32,468 nt of DNA from assembly GCA_020073285.1 (NCBI GenBank), contig JAIQFM010000035.1:1-32468 (forward strand). Direction: 5' to 3'. Below the pieces are notes generated by a model that worked only from the letters and a program-made list of their open reading frames with translations, was not told the origin of the DNA and made no database searches. This stretch comes from Terriglobia bacterium. GTDB taxonomy: Bacteria; Acidobacteriota; Terriglobia; Terriglobales; Acidobacteriaceae. A program made the translations under genes and the position numbers. Below are positions 7,798 through 15,384 of the stretch, one piece after another. Position 1 is the first letter of the stretch. Each line of letters opens with the position of its first letter.

Positions 7798-9456
7798 ATG
7801 GGGGAACTTGAACATCTTCCACCCCGCGATCTCTGGCCGACTCGAATTTACACGTTGCCGGAGTTTGCCTCTTATCCCGACCGGCTGAACCCGACCGAGG
7901 AGTTGTTGGACAAATCGGTCGCAGCCGGCCGGGGCGATCGCCCCGCGATCTTGTTCGAGGACCAGAAGATCACCTACGCGCAGTTGCTGGCCCAATCCAA
8001 CAAGCTGGGCAATGCGTTGCGCGAGCTCGGGATTAAGGCGGGCGACCGCGTGATCCTGCGTTCACCCAACATTCCGCCCGCGCTGGTCACCAACTTCGCG
8101 GTGCTGAAACTGGGCGCGGTGCTGACGCCGACCTCGCCGCTGTTCTCGCGTGCGGAAATCGCGCACGTGGCCAACGATGCCGAGGCGGTGGCGATCGTGG
8201 TCCATGCCGCGCTGCTGGCCGAACTGGCAGCGGCGCGCCCGGACTTGAAGACCGTCCAACACATCGTCGTGATCGGCGGCGAACCGGCGGATCTGAAGGC
8301 CAAGGGCTACCTGCTGTATGGCGAGCTGCTGCAGTCCGGGAGCGCATCCCTGGACCCGGTGCTCCGCAACCGGGAAGACCTCGGCATTCTGCTGTATACG
8401 TCGGGCACCACCGGCCGGCCCAAAGGTACGGTGCACTTCGTCGAGGAGACGCTGATCATCCCCGACGCGTTCGGCAAGTACGGCTGGCGCGTTACGGAGA
8501 ACGACGTCCTCGGCGGGACCGCCCCGCTGGCCTTTGGCGCCGGCTACTCGACCTTCGCCACCATTCCGTTCCGCTTCGGAGCGGCCGCGTCGCTGATCTC
8601 GAAATTCGACCCGGAAAAGGTCTTCGAGACCATCCAGAAGCACAAAATCACCGTGCTTTCAATGGCGCCGACAGCCTACCGCAAAATGATGCAGGTGCCG
8701 GATGCGGAGAAGAAATACGATCTCCGCAGCCTGCGCATCTGCACCGGCGGCGGCGAGAGCCTGACGGCGGCCACCTACCACGCCTGGAAAAACAAGTTCG
8801 GGGTTGAGATCTACGAGGGTCTGGGCACCACCGAGATGATGTACGTGTTCGCCTCGAACGTGGTCAGCCTGAAGGCGAAGCCGGGTTCCTTCGGCCAAGC
8901 GGTCCCCGGCTATGAACTCAAGGTGATCGACGAAGAAGGGCAGGAAACCAAGCCCGGCAACGCCGGACACTTCATGGCTCGCGGACCGACCGGCACCATC
9001 TACTGGCGCGACTTCGAAAAGCAGAAGCACGCGATTGCACCGGACGGCTGGAACCGAGCGGGCGATTTCGTCTACGCGGACGAGGACGGATACTTCTGGT
9101 TCGTGTCCCGCGAAGACGACGTCATCAAGAGCTCGGCCTACCGCATTGGCCCGGAGGAGATTGAGGTCACGCTCAACGCTCACCCGGCGGTGGCGGAAGC
9201 GGGTGTTATCGGTGTGCCCGATGAAATCCGCGGCCAGATCGCGAAGGCGTTTGTGGTGCTGAAACCAGGAGAAAAGGCCACTGCGGAAGAGCTGATCGAG
9301 TTCTGCCGCGGGCGGATTGCGACCTACAAGATGCCCCGCGAGGTCGAGATCGTGGCGGAACTGCCACGGACAGCAACGGGCAAACTGTTACGACGGGTGT
9401 TGCGCGACAAGGATAAGGCCAAGGCTGGCGACAAGACCGCAGTGCACAGTGCTTAA
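7798..9456 (+). CDS. AMP-forming acyl/aryl-CoA ligase (benzoate-CoA ligase-like)
   Basis: A 552-residue ANL-superfamily enzyme that activates a carboxylic acid with ATP and CoA through an acyl-adenylate. The start at 7798 has a strong GAGGAGGGG site. Core motifs are in the right order: the ATP P-loop YTSGTTGRPKGTVH at about residues 200-213, EGLGTTEM near 340, the hinge motif WNRAGDFVYADEDGYFWFVS with REDDVIKSSAYRIGPEEIE after it, and the catalytic lysine in PRTATGKLLRR near 528. Length and motif style are close to benzoate/2-aminobenzoate-CoA ligases and medium-chain acyl-CoA synthetases. It closes the block that starts with the two CoA-transferases, so the operon has two ways to make a CoA thioester. 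Family is sure; the substrate is not. Confidence 0.9.
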   Translation: MGELEHLPPRDLWPTRIYTLPEFASYPDRLNPTEELLDKSVAAGRGDRPAILFEDQKITYAQLLAQSNKLGNALRELGIKAGDRVILRSPNIPPALVTNFAVLKLGAVLTPTSPLFSRAEIAHVANDAEAVAIVVHAALLAELAAARPDLKTVQHIVVIGGEPADLKAKGYLLYGELLQSGSASLDPVLRNREDLGILLYTSGTTGRPKGTVHFVEETLIIPDAFGKYGWRVTENDVLGGTAPLAFGAGYSTFATIPFRFGAAASLISKFDPEKVFETIQKHKITVLSMAPTAYRKMMQVPDAEKKYDLRSLRICTGGGESLTAATYHAWKNKFGVEIYEGLGTTEMMYVFASNVVSLKAKPGSFGQAVPGYELKVIDEEGQETKPGNAGHFMARGPTGTIYWRDFEKQKHAIAPDGWNRAGDFVYADEDGYFWFVSREDDVIKSSAYRIGPEEIEVTLNAHPAVAEAGVIGVPDEIRGQIAKAFVVLKPGEKATAEELIEFCRGRIATYKMPREVEIVAELPRTATGKLLRRVLRDKDKAKAGDKTAVHSA

Positions 9457-9495
9457 CCGGCGGGAGGCTGCGCATACAACATCCAGTCGTGTGGC

Positions 9496-9527
9496 GCGCT
9501 GGGACGCCTAACCGGGCGTCCCGGCGC
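9496..9527. terminator. 13-bp GC-rich hairpin after the ligase gene
   Basis: GCGCTGGGACGCC (9496-9508) pairs with GGCGTCCCGGCGC (9515-9527) across the six-base loop TAACCG, with a single G-U wobble. It starts 40 bases after the ligase stop codon. No T-run follows directly; the nearest T-rich stretch is near 9559. It is a plausible end or 3'-stabilising structure for the CoA-transferase/ligase transcript and separates it from the PAS gene. The 203-base gap otherwise shows no clear promoter or small RNA. Confidence 0.5.
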
Positions 9528-9659
9528 ATCGGTGGACACTAGAGCAACGCGGACGCACCTTTTTCATTTTGGGGAGGGTGCAGGGCCGCAAGCTCTGGTG
9601 TCTGCCAGCACTGAACCTGCCTTGCAAGCGAGTCGCGGGCGTGCGAAATTAACTCTCCC

Positions 9660-10112
9660 ATGAACTTTACCTGTACCCACTCCTGGTTATGCGAGCGGAT
9701 CGTGGACGAATCGCACGTCGCGATCGTCTACGCCGACCGCGAGGGCATCATTCGTCTGTGGAATGCCGGCGCGGAATCCATGTTCGGCTACACCGCCGAC
9801 GAGGCGGTCGGGCAGTCGATGGAGATGATCATCCCGGAAAAGCATCGCGCTCGGCACGACGAGGGCTATCGCCGGGTGATGCAAACGGGCATTACGAAGT
9901 ACGGACGGGATGTGCTTGCCGTACCAGGCTTGCGCAAGGACGGGACTCGCATCTCGATTGAGTTTTACATCAGCCTCGTGCGTTCGCCGAACGGCGACGT
10001 GCTGGGCGCGGCGGCCATGATCCAGGATGTCACCGCCCGCTGGGAGCGCGAAAAGGCGATGCGCGCCAAGCTGGCCGCGCTGGAAGCGAAGGCGGCGGAA
10101 TCGGGTAAGTGA
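9660..10112 (+). CDS. Stand-alone PAS-domain protein
   Basis: A 150-residue protein made of one PAS domain and a short charged C-terminal helix. PAS features are AIVYADREGIIRLWNAGAE, MFGYTADEAVGQSMEMIIP, RKDGTRISIEFYISLV and GAAAMIQDVTARWE. The tail (REKAMRAKLAALEAKAAESG) could form a coiled coil, the usual link to an output domain, but no kinase, cyclase or DNA-binding domain follows. It may sense a small molecule, redox state or a cofactor and signal by partner binding. The heme-ligand His seen in FixL PAS domains is not evident here. No good ribosome site is visible before ATG 9660. The stop codon overlaps a possible GTG start of the hydrolase gene, suggesting coupled translation. The signal and partner are unknown. 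Confidence 0.8.
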   Translation: MNFTCTHSWLCERIVDESHVAIVYADREGIIRLWNAGAESMFGYTADEAVGQSMEMIIPEKHRARHDEGYRRVMQTGITKYGRDVLAVPGLRKDGTRISIEFYISLVRSPNGDVLGAAAMIQDVTARWEREKAMRAKLAALEAKAAESGK

Positions 10113-10135
10113 AAGGTAATTGGGCGGCGGAACCT

Positions 10136-10858
10136 ATGAACTTTGAGCGGGTGAGCATCAGCGCAGCGGACGGTCACGCGATTCCCGGATTTCTTCTCGC
10201 CCAGGAAGCTGTCCGCGGTGGCGCGCTTCTCGTGCCCCCGTATGGCGGCGGCAAGGAGCACATGCTGGGTCTGGCCGCCGCGCTGGCGGAGACGGGCTGG
10301 GCGGCGCTGTCGGTTGACCTTTGCGGCCACGGCGAGAATTCGGCGGCCATCGGCGCCGGCATGGTGCAGGAAGTGGAAGCGTCTCTGACGTACTTGCGCC
10401 GCTACGGACGCACCGCCGCTACCGGCCTGAGCCTGGGCGGACGGCTGGCGCTCACTTCATCGGCGGATGCCATGGTCGCGATCTCGCCCTCGGTGATCAC
10501 CGAAATGTCGCCGCAGGGGAAATGGATGTTCGAGAATTTTCCCAGCCCGGCGGTGCGCGAACCGTATGCCGGTTACGTGGTCAAGCTGCTGGACGAGCTG
10601 GGCCCGGTAACCACCCACTCCCGTCCTTGCCTGATTCTTTACGCCGAGCGCGACATCCCGGCGATTCTGAACGGGGCCACCGGGCTGAAGGCAGTGTTGC
10701 CGCAGGCGGAGGTGCGCTACATCACGAAAGAAACGCGCCCTGACGTCCAGCACGAGAACGGATTCATCCGCTATCTGCCGCGCTGGTTCAACCACGGCGA
10801 ATTGAAGTTTAACGTCGAGGTTCTGCAGTCCACGGCGCAATGGCTGGCGCAGTTGTAG
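10136..10858 (+). CDS. Alpha/beta-hydrolase fold protein (dienelactone hydrolase/esterase-like)
   Basis: A 240-residue hydrolase. The ATG at 10136 is preferred; a GTG at 10109, overlapping the PAS stop codon, would add nine residues. The fold is recognisable from LLVPPYGGGKEHMLGLAAAL (oxyanion-side loop and helix), WAALSVDLCGHGENS, and the nucleophile elbow TGLSLGG with its serine. Candidates for the other triad members are Asp in LYAERDIPAI and His in DVQHENGF. It probably cleaves an ester or thioester in the cytoplasm, because no signal peptide is seen. Its place between the CoA-ligase block and the ABC importer suggests a role in the same organic-acid pathway, for example as a CoA-thioester hydrolase, but this is inferred from position only. 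Confidence 0.78.
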   Translation: MNFERVSISAADGHAIPGFLLAQEAVRGGALLVPPYGGGKEHMLGLAAALAETGWAALSVDLCGHGENSAAIGAGMVQEVEASLTYLRRYGRTAATGLSLGGRLALTSSADAMVAISPSVITEMSPQGKWMFENFPSPAVREPYAGYVVKLLDELGPVTTHSRPCLILYAERDIPAILNGATGLKAVLPQAEVRYITKETRPDVQHENGFIRYLPRWFNHGELKFNVEVLQSTAQWLAQL

Positions 10859-10899
10859 CCTGCCCGGACACCTCGGTCCTGAGCAGCACGGGAGCGGAT

Positions 10900-11136
10900 A
10901 TGACGAAGTGGCGGTACTTCGACCGCATGGTGGTGTTCACTGAGAGCGAAGAGGGGCTGGTAAGCGGGATTGACGGCTGGATCAACGAGGCAGGCGCCGA
11001 TGGTTGGGAGCTGGTTGGGTCCACGCCCTTGATCGCGCCCAACCGCGACGGCGTCGCCTACGGTACGATAGGCATCCACTTCGTCTTCAAACGACCCTGT
11101 GTGCCGGCGCCGCCGGACGGCGTGATGACACCATGA
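10900..11136 (+). CDS. Small DUF4177-like protein
   Basis: A 78-residue protein starting at ATG 10900 after GGAGCGG (10891-10897); a longer in-frame version from 10840 overlaps the hydrolase end and is unlikely. The pattern WRYFDRMVVF, then INEAGADGWELVGSTP and a final HFVFKRP is that of the DUF4177 group (a small beta-sheet protein with a GWELV core). No biochemical role is known to me for this group. The stop codon TGA overlaps the ATG of the following gene, so the two are translationally coupled. Confidence 0.6.
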   Translation: MTKWRYFDRMVVFTESEEGLVSGIDGWINEAGADGWELVGSTPLIAPNRDGVAYGTIGIHFVFKRPCVPAPPDGVMTP

Positions 11137-11456
11137 CGGACGGTCGAGGCCGCGCCACTATCGAAGCGCGCTTCGGACCTCTCGGCTGCGGTACGCAGCT
11201 CCTGACCATCGGCGGCGACAAGCTCGGCATGGACGAGTTGCTGCACCGCATGGGGTTGGATTTCGACGACGCCAAGCCGATTGACCTGATCGCCGTGTCG
11301 GAGAACCGCTACGCCTTGCGTTACTACGACGGGCAGGACCAGCGCATCGTCGCCCACGAGTTTGACGCGGAGATGCGTTTTCTGGAAGAAACGCGCGCCC
11401 ACGTCGCCGAGTGGATTGGCGAAGAGGCGTATTTCTCGCTGTTCGGCGGACACTAA
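11133..11456 (+). CDS. Small protein of unknown function, coupled to the DUF4177-like gene
   Basis: A 107-residue protein whose ATG at 11133 overlaps the preceding TGA (ATGA). It has no signal peptide, no membrane segment and a single cysteine (LGCGTQ). Visible features are an acidic middle (MGLDFDDAKPIDLI), an aromatic stretch (YALRYYDGQDQRIVAHEFDAEM) and a helical end (FLEETRAHVAEWIGEEAYFSLF). I do not recognise the family. Its tight coupling to the upstream gene and position before the ABC importer suggest a role in the same unit, not further defined. Confidence 0.6.
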   Translation: MTDGRGRATIEARFGPLGCGTQLLTIGGDKLGMDELLHRMGLDFDDAKPIDLIAVSENRYALRYYDGQDQRIVAHEFDAEMRFLEETRAHVAEWIGEEAYFSLFGGH

Positions 11457-11486
11457 GCGGCTCGGGCAACGCTTGCGGATGAGGCT

Positions 11487-11996
11487 ATGAGAAAAGAACC
11501 GCCGAGCCAGGGCGAAAACAACGGCACCGGGGCCACGACCGGCGACGCGCAGGTCATACTCCAGCTCTACGAACTGCGCCGCGACCAGGCCATGCGCGAC
11601 GCGCGCCACTTTATCTCCGCCAATTTCTGGCCGGAGAGCGCGGAAGATGTGCTACGCCTGGCGCGCAGTTATCCCAGCCAGGAAAACACCTATCTGCGGC
11701 AGGTGACCAGCTACTGGGAAATGGCGTCGGCGCTGGTGCTGCGGGGCGCGCTGCACGAAGGCCTGTTCTTCGATTGCAGCGGCGAAATGTATTGCGTGTT
11801 CGCCAAATTCGAGCCGTTTCTTGGAGAAATTCGCAAAAAGCTGCCATACTTCCTGTTGAGCGTGGAGACGGCGATTATGCGCACCGCCGAGGGCCGCGCT
11901 CGCCTGCAGCGGCTGGAGCTCCGCCTGGCGCGACGCAAGCAGAAGCTGGCGCAGCGCCGGGCCGCCGTCGCCGCCACTTCGGCGGGATATAGCTAG
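11487..11996 (+). CDS. Hypothetical helical protein upstream of the ABC importer
   Basis: A 169-residue protein starting at ATG 11487 after GATGAGG. The first 20 residues are polar and low in complexity, followed by a mostly helical body (VILQLYELRRDQAMRDARHF, then FWPESAEDVLRLARSYPSQENTYLRQVTSYWEMASALV and a helix around LRGALHEGLFFDC). The C-terminus is strongly basic and probably coiled (LQRLELRLARRKQKLAQRR). There are two cysteines, in FFDCSGEMYC, and no signal peptide or membrane span. The family is not recognised. It is eight bases upstream of the solute-binding protein gene, so probably in the same operon. Confidence 0.6.
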   Translation: MRKEPPSQGENNGTGATTGDAQVILQLYELRRDQAMRDARHFISANFWPESAEDVLRLARSYPSQENTYLRQVTSYWEMASALVLRGALHEGLFFDCSGEMYCVFAKFEPFLGEIRKKLPYFLLSVETAIMRTAEGRARLQRLELRLARRKQKLAQRRAAVAATSAGYS

Positions 11997-12003
11997 ACAC
12001 CAG

Positions 12004-12969
12004 GTGGGATTGACACACACGCGCATGGCCCGGGTGGTTGCCGCCGCCTCGATGATCGTCATCCTGGTGGTGGCCGTGCGTCTAACCTCCCGCAGGAATG
12101 GCCGCGTGCGCATCGCTTATCCGCCCATGCTGGCGAGCCTGCCGGTGGTCGCGGCGCAGGACCAGCAGATGTTCCAGCGCCATCACCTGCAGGCCGAGGT
12201 CGTGTCGTTCGGCAGCAGCAACGACATGGTGAGCGCGCTGGTCGCCGGCCAGGTAGATGTGTTGCCGGCGGTGTCGCTGGTGCCGCTGCTGCATCTGGAA
12301 ATCCAGCACCCGGGACGATTTCGCGTCTTCTCGCACAGCCGCATGCGGCGCGAGAACTCCACCTATCGCATCGTGGTCAAGAGCGGCTCGCCGCTGCAAA
12401 AGCTCCAGGACCTGCAAGGAAAGAGGATCGGAGTTTTTCCCGGCATGTCGGCGACGCGCCTGATCGGCGCGTTCCTGCAACGCAATGGCGTGGACCCGAA
12501 GACGGTCGCGTTCATCCAGTTGCCGCCATCGGCGCAGGTGTCGAGCCTGGAATCCGGGGCGGTGGATGCGCTGTTTTCCTACGACCCGCTCACCCTGATC
12601 GCCGAGCCAGGAAAGTACCGGCCGCTGTCGGATTCCGTGTACGCCGAGTTGATGGAGCCGTGCCCGGTGGGCGTGTCCGTGATTTCCCGCGATTTCGAGC
12701 GCCGGCAACCGGATGTCGGCGCGCGAGCGGTAGGCGTAATGCAGGAAGCCATCGCCTACGTCGGCTCACACCCGCGGCAGGCGACCGCGCTCTTGCCGCG
12801 TTTCACCCGCATGACCCCGGAGATGGCGTCGCGCGTGAACGTGGCCGACATCACCTTGTCGAACCAGGTGGACGCGGCCGTGCTGCAACGTTTTATTGAC
12901 ATGCTGTACGAGATCGGCGAAATTCCCGAGAAGATCGATGCTCACCGTCTTATCGACCCAACGCGCTAG
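12004..12969 (+). CDS. NitT/TauT-type ABC importer, membrane-anchored substrate-binding protein
   Basis: A 321-residue periplasmic-binding protein of the NMT1/SsuA/TauA kind. A hydrophobic segment (ARVVAAASMIVILVVAVRL) at the N-terminus lacks a lipobox cysteine, so the protein is either membrane-anchored or secreted. The fold is shown by VRIAYPPMLASLPVVAAQ, DMVSALVAGQVDVLPAVS, LQDLQGKRIGVFPGMSATRL and SSLESGAVDALFSYDP, all typical of this class. The start may be GTG 12004 or ATG 12025; neither has a clear ribosome site. Relatives bind nitrate, sulfonates, thiamine precursors, or aromatic acids such as phthalate. The ATPase gene overlaps its 3' end, and the permease follows. The substrate is unknown; a carboxylic acid feeding the upstream CoA enzymes would fit. 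Confidence 0.82.
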   Translation: MGLTHTRMARVVAAASMIVILVVAVRLTSRRNGRVRIAYPPMLASLPVVAAQDQQMFQRHHLQAEVVSFGSSNDMVSALVAGQVDVLPAVSLVPLLHLEIQHPGRFRVFSHSRMRRENSTYRIVVKSGSPLQKLQDLQGKRIGVFPGMSATRLIGAFLQRNGVDPKTVAFIQLPPSAQVSSLESGAVDALFSYDPLTLIAEPGKYRPLSDSVYAELMEPCPVGVSVISRDFERRQPDVGARAVGVMQEAIAYVGSHPRQATALLPRFTRMTPEMASRVNVADITLSNQVDAAVLQRFIDMLYEIGEIPEKIDAHRLIDPTR

Positions 12970-13741
12970 AGCGCCCGCGGCCGGCGAACACGCGCTACGC
13001 GTGCGCGGCGTGGACTTCTCCTACTGCACGGCGGCCAGCGACTCCAAGGCGCTGTATTCCGGGTTCGAACTCGACATCGAGCAAGGGTCGGTGGTCGCGC
13101 TCATGGGCGCCAGCGGCTGCGGCAAAAGCACGCTGGGAAAAATGATGGCCCGCATCATCAAGCCGACCGCGGGGCGTATCGAGTGGTCGCCGCAGTTCAG
13201 CAGGCGTGCCGACGTGGTCTACATGGACCAGCACCCGATGAACAGCATCTTCCCGTGGCAGACGGTGCGCGGCAACCTGGAGTACCCGCTCGAAAAATTG
13301 GGATGGAGCGACCTGGAATGCCACGCGCGGGTGGCGTATCTGGCTTCCTTATTCCGGCTCGACGGCATTTTGGATTCGCTGCCGGCGCAGATCTCCGGCG
13401 GCGAGCTGCAACGGCTGGCGCTGGCGCGCTGCCTTTCGTGGAGGCCCCCGCTGGTCATCCTCGATGAACCCTTCTCCGCGCTCGATCGCGACGTCAAGAC
13501 CAACATCATCCACGCGCTCCATGAGCTGGCCACCAAGGACGGCATGACCGTGGTGCTGATCACGCACAACGTCTCCGACGCCCTCGCCATCGGCATGCGC
13601 TACGTGATCATTGGCGACCGCCCGGTGCGGACCATGTCCGACATGGAATTCAAGAGCCCTCATCCGCGCGAGCGCGGCACCCTGGATTACGACACCATGG
13701 AGAAGGCGCTGATCGCCTGCATCCGCGATGGGCTGGTCTAG
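12938..13741 (+). CDS. NitT/TauT-type ABC importer ATPase
   Basis: A 267-residue ABC ATPase of the TauB/SsuB kind. The chosen ATG at 12938 overlaps the binding-protein gene by 32 bases; an alternative at 12896 would add 14 residues of non-conserved sequence. Motifs are Walker A GASGCGKST, Q-loop region MDQHPMNSIFPWQTV, signature SGGELQRLALARCLS, Walker B PLVILDEPFSALDRD and H-loop VVLITHNVSDALAIG. It energises uptake through the permease encoded six bases downstream. The order binding protein, ATPase, permease with overlaps shows a complete importer. Confidence 0.9.
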   Translation: MLTVLSTQRARAPAAGEHALRVRGVDFSYCTAASDSKALYSGFELDIEQGSVVALMGASGCGKSTLGKMMARIIKPTAGRIEWSPQFSRRADVVYMDQHPMNSIFPWQTVRGNLEYPLEKLGWSDLECHARVAYLASLFRLDGILDSLPAQISGGELQRLALARCLSWRPPLVILDEPFSALDRDVKTNIIHALHELATKDGMTVVLITHNVSDALAIGMRYVIIGDRPVRTMSDMEFKSPHPRERGTLDYDTMEKALIACIRDGLV

Positions 13742-13747
13742 CCGGCC

Positions 13748-14527
13748 ATGCCGATATTGACCAAGCCGCTGCGCCAGCCGACGCGAGTGATCGCGCCGCT
13801 GCTGCTGCTGCTGGCGGCATGGGCGGCGGTCGCCGGCTTCGGCTTGGTGGACCCGATTGTGCTGCCCGCACCCTGGAGCGTGCTGCACGCGGTGAGCGGC
13901 ATGGTGCGTGATCGCATCGTCGGCGACATAGCGCTGACGCTGGGCCGCGTCTTGGGTGCTCTGGCCATAGCGGGTGCCGTGGGAATCCCCGTCGGGCTGT
14001 ACCTGGGGTATCGCCAGCGCTGGTATCAGATGGTGGAAGGCCCGCTGCACGCGTTGCGCTCCATCCCGGCTTCGGCGCTATTTCCGCTGTTCCTGATCAT
14101 TGTCGGCGTCGGCGAAACCTCCATCGTTGCGCTCGCCGCGTATCCCAGCCTGCTGGTGATCCTGGTGAACACGGTGACCGGCGCCACCCTGGCCAACAAG
14201 CGCCGTCTCTACCAGGCCAAGCTGTTCGAACTCAGTTCGTTTGAGACCATCACCGACATCGTTTTCTACGAGGCCCTGCCCAACATCTTCGACGGCGTGC
14301 GCACCGCCGCCTCTTACTCCATGGTGCTGGTGATTGCCGTGGAGATGTTTGTCGGGCTGGGCGAGCGCGGACTGGGGCGCGCGATTTACGAGTACCAGGC
14401 GACCTACCGCATTCCCGAAGCCTATGCCGCCGTGATCGTGGCGGGCGCCATCGGTATCCTGCTGAACCTGGTGGTCAACACCCTGCAAAACCGCATGCTG
14501 CGCTGGCTGCCCAACGTGCACGAATAA
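13748..14527 (+). CDS. NitT/TauT-type ABC importer permease
   Basis: A 259-residue inner-membrane permease with about six hydrophobic segments. Examples are APLLLLLAAWAAVAGFGL, RVLGALAIAGAVGIPVGLYL, SALFPLFLIIVGVGETSIVAL and VIVAGAIGILLNLVVNTL. The ATPase-contacting EAA loop is seen as EALPNIFDGVRTAASYSMVL. It belongs with TauC/SsuC-type BPD permeases. It is the last + strand gene before the convergent cytochrome cluster; only 26 bases separate its stop from the tetraheme gene's stop, and no clear bidirectional terminator is visible there. Confidence 0.9.
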   Translation: MPILTKPLRQPTRVIAPLLLLLAAWAAVAGFGLVDPIVLPAPWSVLHAVSGMVRDRIVGDIALTLGRVLGALAIAGAVGIPVGLYLGYRQRWYQMVEGPLHALRSIPASALFPLFLIIVGVGETSIVALAAYPSLLVILVNTVTGATLANKRRLYQAKLFELSSFETITDIVFYEALPNIFDGVRTAASYSMVLVIAVEMFVGLGERGLGRAIYEYQATYRIPEAYAAVIVAGAIGILLNLVVNTLQNRMLRWLPNVHE

Positions 14528-14553
14528 AGCGGTGACCGAGCGCAAACGATCCG

Positions 14554-15180
14554 CTACAGATGACAGACAACGCACAGGGAAGAATTCTTATTGGGCGTCC
14601 GCAGGAGGTCGGCATCGTTGTTGTCGTGGACCTCGTGACAGGTGGTGCATTGCACTGTGTTGGTGTGACCGAACAACTTCACCTGCCGAAGGACGACGGG
14701 CAGCGCAGCCAGTTTAGGGTTCTTCACGGGGTCAAGGGGGACGTTGACGGGATGCTCGTTCTGCAGGCCCCTGGGGACGCTGGATAAGGAATCGGCTTTG
14801 GAGCCGCGATTCATATCCGTGGTGGAGACTCCATCGTGACAGCTCGCGCACAGCATGGAGGACATGCGCGCTTGCGTGTCGTCCCCAGCCGAGGCCGCAC
14901 TCGCCACTTTGCCGCCAGCCAGGGGCGATTCGTAGCTTTGGAAGGTCCGGGAGAGCAATTCGCAGTCCCACAACAGCGTTGTGTCGCAGGCGCTTACCTG
15001 CGCCGCGGGCGATGGCGAAGCGGTCGACCCGACATGACAGGTTGTGCACCTTTGACCATTCAGATTGTGCTTGACGCTGTTCTCACCGGCATCCTGCGAC
15101 CAGGCGACGACCGTGAAGAGCAGAACACACACCAGGCTCAGGCTGCGCCGGAGATTCATCATCTTGCCGCTGGCGGACAT
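14554..15180 (-). CDS. Secreted tetraheme c-type cytochrome (second paralogue)
   Basis: A 208-residue secreted cytochrome with four heme-attachment motifs: CTTCH, CASCH, CTTCH and CVVCH, the last almost at the C-terminus. The ATG at 15180 is chosen because GGAGGTGA lies five bases upstream and the following residues make a signal peptide (RRSLSLVCVLLFTVVAWSQ). Between hemes 1 and 2 is LLWDCELLSRTFQSYESP, and between 2 and 3 NEHPVNVPLDPVKNPKL; the same landmarks occur in the tetraheme protein at 23162-23791 and in the N-terminal part of the 12-motif cytochrome. A free Cys pair lies between hemes 1 and 2 (SACDTTLLWDC), absent from the paralogue. It is probably a periplasmic or surface electron carrier for the large cytochromes upstream in the cluster. 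It lies 204 bases after the 23-heme gene, so it may have its own promoter. Confidence 0.9.
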   Translation of the reverse strand: MSASGKMMNLRRSLSLVCVLLFTVVAWSQDAGENSVKHNLNGQRCTTCHVGSTASPSPAAQVSACDTTLLWDCELLSRTFQSYESPLAGGKVASAASAGDDTQARMSSMLCASCHDGVSTTDMNRGSKADSLSSVPRGLQNEHPVNVPLDPVKNPKLAALPVVLRQVKLFGHTNTVQCTTCHEVHDNNDADLLRTPNKNSSLCVVCHL

Positions 15181-15384
15181 GGAATCACCTCCGGCAGCCG
15201 ATCGCAGAGTTTCCGTGAAAGCGGGCCGATTCCGGGCTGGCGGATTCCCTGCAACGGATTTTACATTCCGCATTGACTCCATAACGCATCCCCTTTGGAC
15301 CTGGCAGCCGTTTGTCCCCCGATTGTGAACTTCTCTTGCGCGATCGAAAACTTCCCGCCGGAGTGGGTCACAGGTGACTGCTCC

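Noticed and set aside
14528-14553. Bidirectional terminator between the convergent ABC permease and tetraheme genes
   Set aside because: Only a 5-bp potential stem with a long loop is visible; too weak to annotate.
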